A DNA stretch of 64,000 nucleotides from Dipteris shenzhenensis (taxonomy: Eukaryota > Polypodiophyta > Polypodiopsida > Gleicheniales), in the NCBI GenBank assembly GCA_047967505.1, contig CM106541.1, one strand, 5' to 3'. A program made the translations under genes and the position numbers. The notes beneath the pieces were generated by a model that made no database searches, had not been told where the DNA came from, and saw nothing but the letters and a program-made list of their open reading frames with translations. The first letter of the stretch is position 1. Each line of letters opens with the position of its first letter. Positions 12,051 to 24,800 of this stretch are shown piece after piece.

Positions 12051-14803
12051 TGACAAAACATGTGTGCCTCAGGATCTATGGAGCGCTCTAAGGTGGATGA
12101 AACCTGACAGTGTGTGGAAACATGATGAAGAGAGTGCTCATGACATGTATCTCAAGTCAATTAGGTTCCAAGATAGATTAGCTTGGACTCATAAAAAGAA
12201 TCTTGAGATAGTGCAAAGTGCTTGATTGATATTCCTTCAAATGAACCTCCCTTTTATAGGTGAGGGTACTTACATCCATTTGCTTGCTCACATGTGGGAT
12301 ATGTCCTCCATGCCATGTGGCAGCTTGCCCTTTACTCATACCTTTGCTCTACATGTGCTCATGGCACCACAACTCTCAACACCTCCCCTTGGTGCCATGA
12401 TCCTTTGGCTACTGCAAGGTGGTTAGATGTGAGTTACATTCCATCACCTCCCCTTAGTGCATGCATTGCTACTTAAGGTGGTCAAGTGAGGCTTTTACAT
12501 GTCAATACCTCCCCTGGGTGCTTTCATAGCTACTCTCAGGTGGTCAGGCTTGTTTTACAAAACATAGGCAAGGTTGGCAAGGTTTTTGCTTTTCAATACA
12601 TTCCATTGATGTCACCTTTTGGCTCATGGCTTGATGACGACTCGTTTGCTTCTTTGCTTGACCTAGCTGGTTGCATGATGCTTTGTTCTTCCATGTGCCT
12701 TGATGCTTTATGTGTGGATGCCATGCTTTCTGCTATGGTCATCTCATGCACTTGTGCTTTTGGCATGCTTATGACAATTATGTGTGCATTCATGCTTTGA
12801 TTTTCCATTTGTTGCAAAGGTCTTACCAATTGATTTCTTTCAATATTGGCAGTGTCTAATTGCATACAATGATTTTGACATGACAGGCGCGTAGAGCTCG
12901 AAAAGACGATCACTTTTCCTTTTTGGAGCGTGTGCAAATTCCTCTTGGATTGCAAGTTACGGCTTGTCAAAGATTCTGTGAAGAAGAGGGCCTTTGATGA
13001 TGTGGCACAGGGATTCACATGCTGAATTCCATACTGTGCTTACAAAGGGACTCTGTGCTTAGGTGGCACTGCTGACTGTGCATGCTTATGTGGCAGTTAA
13101 CCAACCCTAACTCTAACCATGGTGGGTTAAGTTAACCAGACCATGATTAAATCTTCTCTACCACGTGTCCTAAGGTTGAACCTTAGAGAAGAAAGAGAGG
13201 AGCTTCTCTGCAGCGACGACGCGAATTGCGGGCAGTTCATCTGCTTGGAGAGCTCGAATCGGGAACCCTCGCCTACTGGTGCCTGGGGAGCGCATGAAGT
13301 CCTGCTCAACTGCGACAATTGAGTTATTTGGGTGTTGAAGCTTGCTTTGTTCTCGAGCTCAGGAGCAACCCCGCAACAGTGAAGACGTCAAATCACCTCG
13401 GCTCTTCGAAAGGCTTGACTCTCCTTCTATCTTCGCAAACATACGCACAGCTTAGTGCTACCTTCTATGCTACTTTGAGGTGGGGAGCTGGTTAGTGGTT
13501 GTGTGTCCCTTCGCATTGGAGGCAGATAGCATTGGCTGGCAATGGCTGTTGCTGCAGTCCGCTGTAGCTAGAGTCGTTGAAGCATGCGCCTTAGTGTTGT
13601 TGGGTGGCAGTTGGTGATGTTGTCCTTAGATGTTGGCTACGGAGATCCAGTAGGAGTTGCAGTAGAAGTTGTAGCAGAGGGTGGGCGACTGCTGAGAGCA
13701 TTGCAAATGAAGGAGGTGTAGAGAACAGTGGCTGCTCCGTCTCAAACTCATACGGAGTTGACAGGACTTCTTGCCAAGCCGCTGCAGTGGTTCATTTGAA
13801 TCTCATGCAGGAGCTTGTGGTCTTTGTTAGTTGGAAGCTCCAAAATTTTAGTGTCTCAGTTCCGTTGAGGACGTAGCCGCTCTATGGAGCATTCAACTCC
13901 TCCCATAGCTCGCGAGACTCCAAAGTCGATGATGCATGACTCTTTGGCGAGCTGCAGCTCTTCTACGGACACCAATTTGCACCACTCGTCTGTTGAAGGA
14001 GTCGGTGACTTGGAGCTGTAGAGGCAGCCGCTGGAGAAGGACTTATGTGAGGGAGTTGGGCTTGCAACTAGGAGTCATGAGCAGCTTGTAGAGAAGGCAC
14101 CCATGCTAGAGACAGCTATGGCTGATCTGTTGTTTGAGTTAGTCGTTTGGAGGATGGCGCTAAAGCTGACTGTTGTAGTATGGTCGAGGTAGCAGACTTT
14201 TCTCAAAGCTCTCTAAGAAAAGAAGAAGAACAACTCCTCACAGATCTATCTAACAAAATAGATCTCTAAAAGGAATGAACTCTCTCTCTTATTAGGAATG
14301 ACAAAAATATCTCAAAGCAATGAACGGAATTTTCATTCAATGGACAGAATTCTCTCAATCTAAAAACTAAAACTAATCTAGGAGAACTCATGAGTTCCTA
14401 AGGCATGCCTACAACTAATCTAGGAATGGGAGCAATCCTAGTGAGCTACTAATGAGCTAAACCTACGCTCTGATACCATGACAAAACATGTGTGCCTCAG
14501 GATCTATGGAGCGCTCTAAGGTGGATGAAACCTGTGTGGAAACATGATGAAGAGAGTGCTCATGACATGTATCTCAAGTCAATTAGGTTCCAAGATAGAT
14601 TAGCTTGGACTCATAAAAAGAATCTTGAGATAGTGCAAAGTGCTTGATTGATATTCCTTCAAATGAACCTCCCTTTTATAGGTGAGGGTACTTACATCCA
14701 TTTGCTTGCTCACATGTGGGATATGTCCTCCATGCCATGTGGCAGCTTGCCCTTTACTCATACCTTTGCTCTACATGTGCTCATGGCACCACAACTCTCA
14801 ACA
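12051..14803 (-). mobile_element. complete non-autonomous LTR retroelement (family A)
   Basis: LTRs lie at 12051-12381 and 14479-14803, both running TGACAAAACATG to CTCTCAACA on the + strand. The primer site (GCTCTGATACCA, 14467-14478) touches the right LTR, and a purine tract (AAGGGGAGG on the - strand) touches the left LTR, so transcription runs on the - strand. The whole unit is flanked by the 5-bp duplication TACCT (12046-12050 and 14804-14808). The 2.1 kb interior contains no gag, protease, integrase or reverse transcriptase motif, so the element depends on proteins made elsewhere. It is related to the family A array at 19925-34084, sharing LTRs and the first ~160 internal bases, but the rest of the interior differs. 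Confidence 0.9.
12382..12545. repeat. three polypurine-tract repeats next to the family A LTR
   Basis: The phrase cctccccttggtgcc recurs three times at about 60-base spacing (12382, about 12447 and about 12507) in diverged form. Each contains the pyrimidine run that is the polypurine tract on the - strand. The same array begins the interior of the family A copies at 20312 and 27192. Confidence 0.6.
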
Positions 14804-15113
14804 TACCTTAGTGCATGTAAGGCTTTGCTATGTATTTATACATGCACACGCTAGCCAGTCTTCAATGGTGGCTTGGTAAGAGCATTAACTGGTAGAATGA
14901 ACAAACACTAGGTTTCAGTAAGTGTGCCTTTTAACAAAAATGTAACTAGAGTGCTGTCTGGAAGGCAGTGCTAACAAATTGAATGGTGTTCAAGTGGTTT
15001 GCCTTCTTGAAATAGAAAGAAGAAAAAAGCAGGAGGAAACCACATGCCCACAGCCTGCCTTGGAATGAGGAGGAAAGGTGGAGATCTCATGTCCACAACC
15101 AATCACAAAAAAC
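14804..15113. other. non-coding stretch
   Basis: Nothing recognisable apart from the target duplication TACCT at its left end. Confidence 0.5.
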
Positions 15114-15464
15114 CTAAACAGAAAAAAAACAAGAATCACAACCTGCTAGGCGAGCTGCCCTTAAATATGAGAAGATCTCAGCAAAAGTAGAACAGTCTAG
15201 TATAGATGCTCCGGAGCAATGTGCAGAGCCCATCTTTGTCAACTCAAAATTGCACACGACTAATTTGTTCGCTCTGTCCAACAAGACATTGGTGGCTTTG
15301 ACATTTAGGTCACATGTGTACGATCTTGGGGTCAGTGTGCTCATGCAAATAGAGCAATCCTCATGCAAATAGGGTAATCCTCGGACCTCTAGTAGAGCTG
15401 ATTGGATGCGCGTGAGTGCAGGAAAATCCCAAAGGGGATGATGTGAGAACACGAATTCAAACAT
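15114..15464 (-). pseudogene. receptor-like protein kinase fragment
   Basis: The translation carries the kinase subdomain VI-VII signature. A stretch like GLPYLHEDC is followed by PKIVH in one frame, then CDLNVKATNVLLD in the next, then NFELTKM. Plant receptor-like kinases have YLHE(D/E), IVHRDLKATNVLLD and DFGLAKM at these places. Here the catalytic-loop Arg is Cys, a one-base shift splits the loop, and the DFG metal-binding Asp is Asn. Only about 100 residues remain, so it is a dead fragment. It sits 430 bases upstream of the reductase gene, on the opposite strand. Confidence 0.65.
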
Positions 15465-15521
15465 AGAAAGGCCACTTTAGACGGGAACATGGCTAGTTGG
15501 CGAGTTGCTATAGCTCAGTGC

Positions 15522-15543
15522 TAATAATAATAATAATAATAAA
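15522..15543. repeat. (TAA)n microsatellite
   Basis: About seven AAT/TAA repeats in a row. Confidence 0.9.
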
Positions 15544-15750
15544 TCGATTTCTGAAGACAAACCTCTCGGGCAGGCCAAAGATTCCCTTCAATTTTTACAC
15601 GGAAAAGTGTAGCGTGATTCATTTACACAGACAGAGATCAGGCATCATTTTCCCCTTTGTGAGTTAGATTTCCTGAGGACAGTAGATGAGCGCGAAGCAC
15701 AGCAGTGCTAGGCGTCCTTGATTGTCAGTCTCACTCAAATTTCAATTGCG

Positions 15751-15843
15751 GTTGTTGAAATGTCTCCATGTAACTTGCGCTTCCTAGCGGTTGTTGAAAT
15801 TGCTCCATCTACTTGCGCTGAAGAAGAAAAAACCTTTTATATC
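15751..15843 (+). promoter_or_regulatory. upstream region of the reductase gene: direct repeat and possible TATA box
   Basis: The phrase ggttgttgaaat...ctccat...acttgcgct occurs twice in tandem (about 15751-15783 and 15788-15820). A TATA-like TTTATATC lies at 15836-15843, about 50 bases before the ATG. A short GA run (15877-15890) precedes the ATG. The promoter role is inferred from position only. Confidence 0.3.
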
Positions 15844-15891
15844 GCAACATATATGATATAGGCACCACTCGATAAGGAGAGAGAGAGAGAT

Positions 15892-18800
15892 ATGGCTTCT
15901 GCGGATGCCCCTCAAACGTCGACGAGATGCACCGTGTGCGTCACGGGTGCTTCAGGTTTCTGTGCGTCTTGGTTGGTGATGCAGCTGCTCGAGGATGGAT
16001 ACAAAGTGCGCGCAACTGTCCGCGATCCAGGTTGAAGAACTCGTAGTTCCGGAACCATTTTTCTGATGATGCTAGAAGAATCAAAATGGATGCCTTCGTT
16101 AACGAAGCAGTCGTCGATTTTGCAGAAAACGCAGCCAAGACTTCCCATCTGCGGGCTCTGCCTGGAGCTGGGGAGAGGCTGAAAATTGTGAAAGGAGATC
16201 TTCTAGAGGAGAACGACTTCGTCGCAGCTGTGGACGGATGCGAGGGAGTCTTTCATGTTGCGAGCCCGATAGTCTTTCAATCGGATGATCCCGAGGTGAG
16301 CCCCCCTTCTGCAACAGCAATCGTTTCATGTCTTTTAGCACCCAGAATGGATTCTATCCGATGATGACGATACTGCTCCGTTGCACAGAGAGAGGTCATT
16401 CAGCCGGCGGTTCAAGGAACTATTAATGTGCTCAAAGCATGCGCAAAATCGCCGTCTGTAAGGCGTGTAGTATACACGTCGTCGATTGCTGCGGTCGCTG
16501 GAGGGGGAAATAGAGTTCCTTCCGACTTTACTTTTGACGAATCTTCGTGGACATCTGTAGCATTCTGCAAGGAGGCCAAAATCCCGATGTGGGTATGTTT
16601 CTATGTGTCCATTCCGACTGAACATTCCCCTCGATCTCTGTCCAAGCTTCGTCCTCACGAATCTCACAGCCACATCTTGCTTTCCAGCCATACATAGTTT
16701 CAAAAACATTGGCGGAGCAAGCAGCTTTCGAGTTTGCGAAGCAAAACGGCATCGATTTCGTGAGCATTGCACCTTCGCTGGTGGTGGGCTCTTTCTTGAC
16801 ACCGGAATTCCCGAACAGCGTGCGTACTGCTCTGGCGATCGTGACAGGTGCACTTTCTCCTACAAGTAATCGGTTTATCGATGCTCAGCCGACTACATCT
16901 GAGTTTGTTTGAATGCCAACTCAGCAAATAGCATTGTGACACATTAGGCATGCGAACCTGGACATTGATTTTCAGGTGAATCGCAACATTTCGCTTACAT
17001 GAGGAGGAACTCGTATGTGGACGTGGACGATCTGGCGAGGGCGCACATTTTTCTGTATGAGACTCCTGCGGCACAAGGGCGGTACATATGTTGTGCAGAA
17101 GACGCCTTCATCGACGAGGTTGCGCAAATGTTGAAACAACGCCATCCTGAGCTTCCAGTCGTAACGGAGTACGCTTTCTTTTTGACTGATCTGTTTATAT
17201 TGTAACGATCGTATGGAGCGGCAGAACAGTGTAGAGACTACGACGCGACATAGAAAGAGAGAATACAAGATGATAGAGCAAGAACAAGTGTTAGACAAAA
17301 CTGCCTTTCACGTCCGATTTAGGAGAGCTTTATGCTTGAATTAATCGGGCCAAGAAAACCAGCCCCAGCTCAGCTCAATTACGTGGACAATGCATGGACT
17401 GCTAAGTCGTCATGTCTTCCCCCCTAACGAAACAAGATGAATGCTCATAAAGCATTTATAAGGCCTGCTCATATGCTCAGCTTGGCACCATGGAGAAGAG
17501 AGAGGAGAGAGTGAGGGGAGGTGAAATAGAAAAAGAGAAAGAGGGAACATGGAAATTAGAGACGGGGACGAAAAATGGATTTGAAATTACTTTCGCTTGT
17601 CCAAGCTAGACCGCCATCAATTAGGTTTCCGTGACAAGTGGTAGGCCAAAAACGGAATGAGCATGGAAAGGTTTAATTCTACAAAAATGCGCAGTGATGT
17701 TTCGTTGACGATGATCGTGGCTGCACCGTAGTAGTTCATAGGTCGTACTACCCACTGAGCGGAGGACCCTATCCATGTTGCAAGTAGCTTCTCTCCCAGT
17801 CTTTTATTTCTAGTTGGGTAATTCAGCATTACCAGATCTACATTTGAAAAGCTAGTTGGTTGATGACGACTATCAATAATTTATTTTGCTTCCCTTGAGC
17901 ACGTTGAAGATATTATGCAGCATTTTGGCAAAGGAATGACAATGAATCTTGGAGATAATCAGCCCATTGACGTGCTTTATTTGATCTTTTTCAATGAAGC
18001 CTATCTCTCGAGGAAATTTTGGCGGGCTACCATTCAAGGCCTCACAAGGGGAAGTGCAACGTCCCATTCTCTGTGATTAGAATTAACATACATGGCCATC
18101 ATTAGTTTGATTGTTTGATTCAACCTTTCTGTGAGCCCGTTACAGTCGGGGTGATCGGAGCTTGCAAATTGTTGTAACACATTAAGCGTGTCAGCCAAAA
18201 TGTGAACAACTTCATATTTGAAAAGCTAGTTGGTTGATGACGACTATCAATAATTTATTTTGCTTCCCTTGAGCACGTTGAAGATATTATGCAGCATTTT
18301 GGCAAAGGAATGACAATGAATCTTGGAGATAATCAGCCCATTGACGTGCTTTATTTGATCTTTTTCAATGAAGCCTATCTCTCGAGGAAATTTTGGCGGG
18401 CTACCATTCAAGGCCTCACAAGGGGAAGTGCAACGTCCCATTCTCTGTGATTAGAATTAACATACATGGCCATCATTAGTTTGATTGTTTGATTCAACCT
18501 TTCTGTGAGCCCGTTACAGTCGGGGTGATCGGAGCTTGCAAATTGTTGTAACACATTAAGCGTGTCAGCCAAAATGTGAACAACTTCATATTTGAAAGTT
18601 TTTCCCTGATCCGACAGTATTTGCTCTGGACATCCATGCAGCAAGATCAAATTGTGAAGGAGGAATTCAACAACTTCTCCTACACATGCATTCTTCAAAG
18701 GTTGCATGATTGCCCAATGACTAAGATAATCCGTAAACAAAATCACATATTTATTTTCGTTTGCAAAATTTGAAAATGGGCTCATTAGGTCATAAGCGAC

Positions 18801-21800
18801 CAACTCAAAAGGTCAGGACACAGATATGGATTTCATATTGCCCGAAGGTTTCAAATTTGGGGACTTGAATGACTAGCAAACAGCACAAGATTGTAGGTAA
18901 TTATGAAGGCTATTTCTTAGCTTTGGCTAGAAGAATCGTGTCTGGATTTTGGTCAACACCTTGAGAAACCCGAGATGCCCTCCAAACATCCCAGTATGGA
19001 ATGCATGCAAATACTGATTCTGACACTGTTTAGTAGGAACAAAAACTCGTGACTGAAAAGGTGCCTTGTTGTAATAAAGCAATCCATCTATCATGTGAAA
19101 ATGCAGTGAAGCCCTTCCAGATTGTAATTTGTCGAGAATGTCAATGGCTTCTGGATCTAGTGGCTGAACTATCTTTAATTCATCAATGGTGGGCAGATGC
19201 AAGGAAGCCTGATGAAATGGAAGGGGTGTGCATGAAGCTACTTGAGGTGTAGGATTGTGTTGGCCCATAGTTTCTTGTGTTGAACATGTATGAGAACCGA
19301 AGAGAGCGTTAGCGACTTGATTTAGCTTACCGGGTCTATAAGCAATAGAAAAATTGTAATATTGTAGCAACAAGACCCATCTAGCCATTTTTCCTTGGAG
19401 TAGTTTTTTCTTCGTGAGACTAGTCAAGGCGGCATGATATGTTTGAACATGAAATTCAATTCTGTGAACATATGGGTGTAGCTTATGAATCACCCATACC
19501 ACTGCTAGTAGAGGCATTCAGGCTCTATGGTAGCAAAATTTTTTCCCTAAAGACTCAGAGATCTATTGAGATAAATGATTGTTCACAAATTTTCTTGGTC
19601 ATCAAATTGAAGTAATACTGCACCCAATCCCTCGCCCGACACATCTGTGTGAATCAAAAACTGCTTGGAGAAATCTGGATATCAAAGCAATGCATTTTCC
19701 TTCTAAGGACATTCTTAATTTTGATAAATGCTTCTTGACAGTTAGCATCCCAAAAAAATTTAACATTCTTTTGCATGAGATTTTGTAGGGGTGCTAGCAA
19801 CAATGACAATTTTGGCATGAATCATGAGCTAAACCCGACCATTCTTAGGAATCTTTGCAACTCTGCTTGATGTTAAGTGGAGCCGAAAAGTTCTATAGCC
19901 CTTTTACTTTTGCTGGGTCTGGCCTAAGAAAACATGTGTTCCTCAGGATCGATGGAGCGCTCTAAGGTGGATGGAACCTATGTGGAGACATGATGAAGAG
20001 AATGCTCATGACATGTATCTCAAGTCAATTAGGTTCCAAGATAGATTAGCTTGGACTCAAAAACAAAATCTTGAGTGAGTGTGCATTTCTCTCTTGTACT
20101 CAACAATACATGACAGGCCTCTTATATAGAGAGTGCCCTTTGAATAGTCAGCACATGTAGGATCCTCTATTCCACATCTCTCCTTGTGGATATCCTCAAT
20201 CCACATCTCCACATCATGTAGTCCACATCTTAGGGTGGCTACTTTAATACATTCCTTATCACATACCTTTGCCCTTTAATCTATGTGCTCATGGCACCAC
20301 AACTCTCAACACCTCCCCTTGGTGCCATGATCCTTTGGCTACTGCAAGGTGGTTAGATGTGAGTTACATTCCATCACCTCCCCTTAGTGCATGCATTGCT
20401 ACTTAAGGTGGTCAAGTGTGGCTTTGACATGTCAATTTTAAGAAAACAATACAACGTCTGTGCTCAACAGATAATAGGATCTCGTACGCAAAAGAGAAAA
20501 ACAGATAGTATGGAGAATCAAAAATTTGATTACTATAAAACTGATACAATAGATGGTGCTGCCTCCCAGCCGTGCGCTCTTGTGAAAGAAGCTTCGATGG
20601 TGTGTTGGAAATAGTAGAGGACGGAGGCTGGATGCTAAGGAAATAGGGTTGCTATAGCCAATGATGAAATGGGCTTCACGCGCTCGCTCTTATATAGCCA
20701 CCAGTCATAGTCGGTTAGACCCAATTGGCTGACCGACCCAGTCCGCCCAAAATGGCCCACTGGGGGTCAGTCCCGAAATAGGCCACCTACCACACGATAG
20801 AACCGGTGCGCAAAATAGAGCAACTTACCTATGGTGTCTGTTCAGCCCAGAGCCATCCGAGATCATCTGAGGCTCCAAACAAGCCCCGCAACTCGAGAGT
20901 GGACTGCCCTGAGAAATGCTCCATCTACCCTCAGTGCGGTCAGTCATGGGATGCCTTCCCGCACTTGCATGTAGCCTAGTTGGCAGTGTACCAACTCCGT
21001 CCAGCCATCAGGCCACACATGGCCCCCATCTCGTGTCCAAACCAAGACCTACTGGATAACCGTGCTACTCAAATGCCTTCTCCTCATATGGGGGGCTTAC
21101 AAGTAGAATTAGCTGGTTCCCGCATAGTTACATCAGAGTGAAGCATTGATATCTAACACCCCCCCTCAATGTCCACTCGCAAGTGAACTGACTTTTTCGG
21201 GCCAATGCCAAGTCGATGAAGATGCCTCTCTAGCAAGTCTCTTCCAAGAGCCTTCGTGAAGATATCCGCAGCATCCTCTATAGTCGAACAGTACACCAAG
21301 CTGACCTCTCCATCCATGATGAGCTCGCGTACAAAGTGATGTTGAATATCATTGTGTTTTGTGCGAGCGTGGAACACAAGGTTCTTTGCAATCACCATGC
21401 AACTCCGATTGTCACATGATAACTACGTAGGCTTGTTCTGCACTGGACCCATGTCCCCTAAAATCCTCCTCAACCACACTGCCTCACAAGAAGCAAAGCA
21501 TGCTAATTTGTACTCAGCCTCAATAGAAGAAAGAGCAATTGTGGGTTGCTTCTTGCTAGCCCATGACACAGCTCTAGATCCAAGTGAGAAACAGTAGCCT
21601 GTCACTGATCTCCTACTGTCCATGCATCCTACCCAATCCGAGTCACAGAATCTGGTCAAGATGCTGCCCTTGGTGTAGGTGATGCCATAATTGATGTATT
21701 TCAGCACTCGCATCCCTGCCCTCCAATGGTTCTCCCGGGGCTTATTGGAAAACCTGCTTAGTACACTAGTCGCAAAGCTGATGTTCGGCCGCGTGTTGCA

Positions 21801-24800
21801 CAAGTAAATCAAACTGCCCACAAGCCTTCTATACTTCGCTTCGTCCACCAGTGGTGATGAATCCTCGTTTGATAGCTTCACGTGAACCTCCATAGGGGTA
21901 CCAACTGTCTTGCACTCAACCATGCCAAATGCCTTCAGTATCTCCCCAGCATACTTCAGTTGTGAGATGAAGATCTGTTTTGGCTCTTGCCAAACTTCAA
22001 TCCCTAAATAGAAATGCATCAGTTCAAGGTCTGTCATTTCAAACTCTCTTTCTAGCAAATGCTTTGTCTGCGAGATCTTCTCTTCATGGTTCACTGTTAT
22101 GACAATGTCGTCCACATAAAGGACCACGATCATACACTTGCCTCCTTCTCTGAAGATATACAAATTTGCATCAGATGGGCTCCTCCTGAACCCGTTTAGC
22201 AGAAAGTAGGCATCAATTCGCTGGTACCATGCTCGTGGGGCCTGTTTCAGCCCGTAAAGTGCCTTCTTTAGTTTACAGACTTTACCTTCTGAACCGAGGA
22301 TCTCAAAACCTGGTGGTTGTTCCACGTATACCTCCTCCTTGAGATCTCCATTTAGAAAGGAAGATTTTACATCCATCTGAAACACGGGCCAACTTCCCTG
22401 GGTAGCTAAAGCCAAAATACTGTGAATTGTGGTTAGTCGAGCTGTGGGAGCAAAAGTATCTTGATAATCAAAACAATGTACCTGTGCAAATCCTTTTGCC
22501 ACGAGCCGAGCCTTGTACTTATCCAACATGCCGTCGGACTTGTACTTGGTCTTGTACACCCACTTGGTGCTGATTACCTTGCGTTTCGGTGGACGATCCA
22601 CAAGGTCCCAAGTGTTGTTCTTCATTATGGAGCTATACTCCGACTGCATAGCCTCCATCCACCTATCATCACCTTGTGCCTCTTCAAGACACTTGGGTTC
22701 ATCAGCACAGATCACCTCTGTCATCAAAGCGTAGTTGACCAAGTGTTCCTACGCCCTTCTTTGCTCCTCTAATCTCTTGGACCGGCAGTGTTCGGATGGT
22801 TCCTCCTCAATGGCTGGAGGTTCTCTGCCGTCCAAAAGCTGCTTTACCCACTTCGGGAATGGCCATTTCCATTGTGGTTCTGTAGGCTCTTCTTCCTCTT
22901 CTTTATCTTGAATCCTCCCAAGCACCGTTGGGGGAGTTCGGTCTACTGTTGGTGGTTGTACTGGATGGATATCCTAGTCCTGGTTGTCTGGGAAGGAAGC
23001 ATCCTCCTCCAATTGATGCGGCTATTCTGAGAAGACCACATCGCGACTTACTATTACCTTCTTGATAACAGGGTTATAGAGACGGTAACCCTTCGCCTCT
23101 TCACTGTAGCCCAAGAAAATACACTTCTGGCTCTTCGGTTCCCATTTGGTCCTGTTAGCATCAGGGACATGCACAAAACAGGCACATCCAAAAACTCTAA
23201 AATGTGCAGCTGAAGGTTTCTTACCAGAAAAGGCCTACAGTGGAGTCATCCCGTTCACAGCCTTTGTGTAGCTATGATTCAAAATGTAAACTGCTGTGTT
23301 ACATGCTTCAGCCCAGAAAGTCTTTGGCAAATATTTCCCTTTCATCATACTCCTGCCCATTTCGCAGATGACGCGCATCTTGCGTTCTGCTACTCCATTT
23401 TGCCGTGAGGTATGTGGCGGGGGTTTCCGCCTCTTGATCTTGTGACTTTTGCAATAACTTTCGAATTCACTTGATGTGAACTCTCCACCTCTGTCTGATC
23501 TCAACTTCTTCACCTTCCTTCCCGATTCTTTCTCAACCATTACATGCCATTCTTTGAACTTACTAAAAGCCTCATCTTTAGTCTTCAAGAAGTATATCCA
23601 TATCCTTCTACTGTAGTCATCGATCAGCATCATGAAGTAGTAGGAGCCACCCAAAGCTTCTGTCTCCATCTTTCTGCAGAGGTCCGTGTGAACGAGCTCT
23701 AGAGGAGTCTTTGCCCTGTTGGCCTCTTTAGGAAAGGGCTACCGATGCTGCTTGCCCATCGTGCAAGCTTCACATATATCGGGCAGATCTGTAATTTCTG
23801 GTAGGTCTGCAATCATTCCACTTTTATGCATCTCCTTTAAAGAACTAAGGTTTAGATGACCAAACCTCTCATGCCACAGCTTAGTGTTCGTCACATCGGC
23901 TCGAGCACTGAAAGTTGAGAGTTCGTAGATGTTGTTGTGCCGTGTACCTTTACCAATGACCTTCCCTTGAAGATCCAAAATCTGTGCGCCATTCTTATCG
24001 AATTGAACTTTGAGGTCCCGATCCGTGATCGCAGAAATGGACAACAAGTTCCTCTTAATATCTGGCACATAAAGAACATCGGACAACTGTTTTACAACTC
24101 CCTCTGGCTTGAGAGCAATTGTACCTTTTCCTTTTGCTGGACATTTTCCATCATTGCGGACTGCTACCAGGATGTCATTCCCTACCGGCTGTAGAGAGGT
24201 ATACCAATCCTTCTGACTGGTCATGTGGCGTGATGCACCACTGTCAATAATCCAAGGTTCATCTGCGGATACATGAAGTGCCTCCATGCAAATCTCCTGA
24301 ATTGCTGCGAATAGCTCTACTGGTACTGCTTGTGCATTGTTGCTGGACTCTTTCTTTACTCTATTCTTCTCATCTGCAATCTTCTTTCGGCACTCATTCT
24401 GCTTGTGCCCTGCCTTGTTGCAATAGAAGCACTTGATCTTCTTCTTTCTCTTTTTATCATTATAAGAAGATGGGTTACTAGAGTCCTTACCCTTACCTTT
24501 CTTTGATCCAGTGTAGAAAGCCGAATCTTCTCCAGTCCTCGTCTTTTGACGCATCTCCTCCTGCAGAAGCATTGCGCTGAAATCCTCAAAGTTGAGGGGC
24601 GGCTTTCTGTTCTGCGTATTTAGTGTTGTAACAAGACCATCATACTTTGGTGGGAGAATCCGTATGCACCTTTGTGCTAGATTCTCGCTGGTGATGGTGA
24701 TGCCAATCGTAGTCATCTGATCGCGTAGATTCTTCACCGTAGTGATGAACTTTTTCGCCGCTTCAAACTCAGACAGTTTCTCATTTGCGAGTTGAGTCCA

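Noticed and set aside
12593-13018. 141-codon - strand ORF inside the family A element as a gag gene
   Set aside because: No zinc knuckle or gag-like helices; composition is not convincing, and it is not shared with other family A copies.
16335-16853. 172-codon ORF on the - strand over the reductase exons
   Set aside because: Antisense shadow of exons 3 and 4, crossing two introns, with no family features.
17842-18589. A CRISPR-like or satellite array at the exact repeat
   Set aside because: Only two adjacent 374-bp units without spacers, both within a gypsy integrase.
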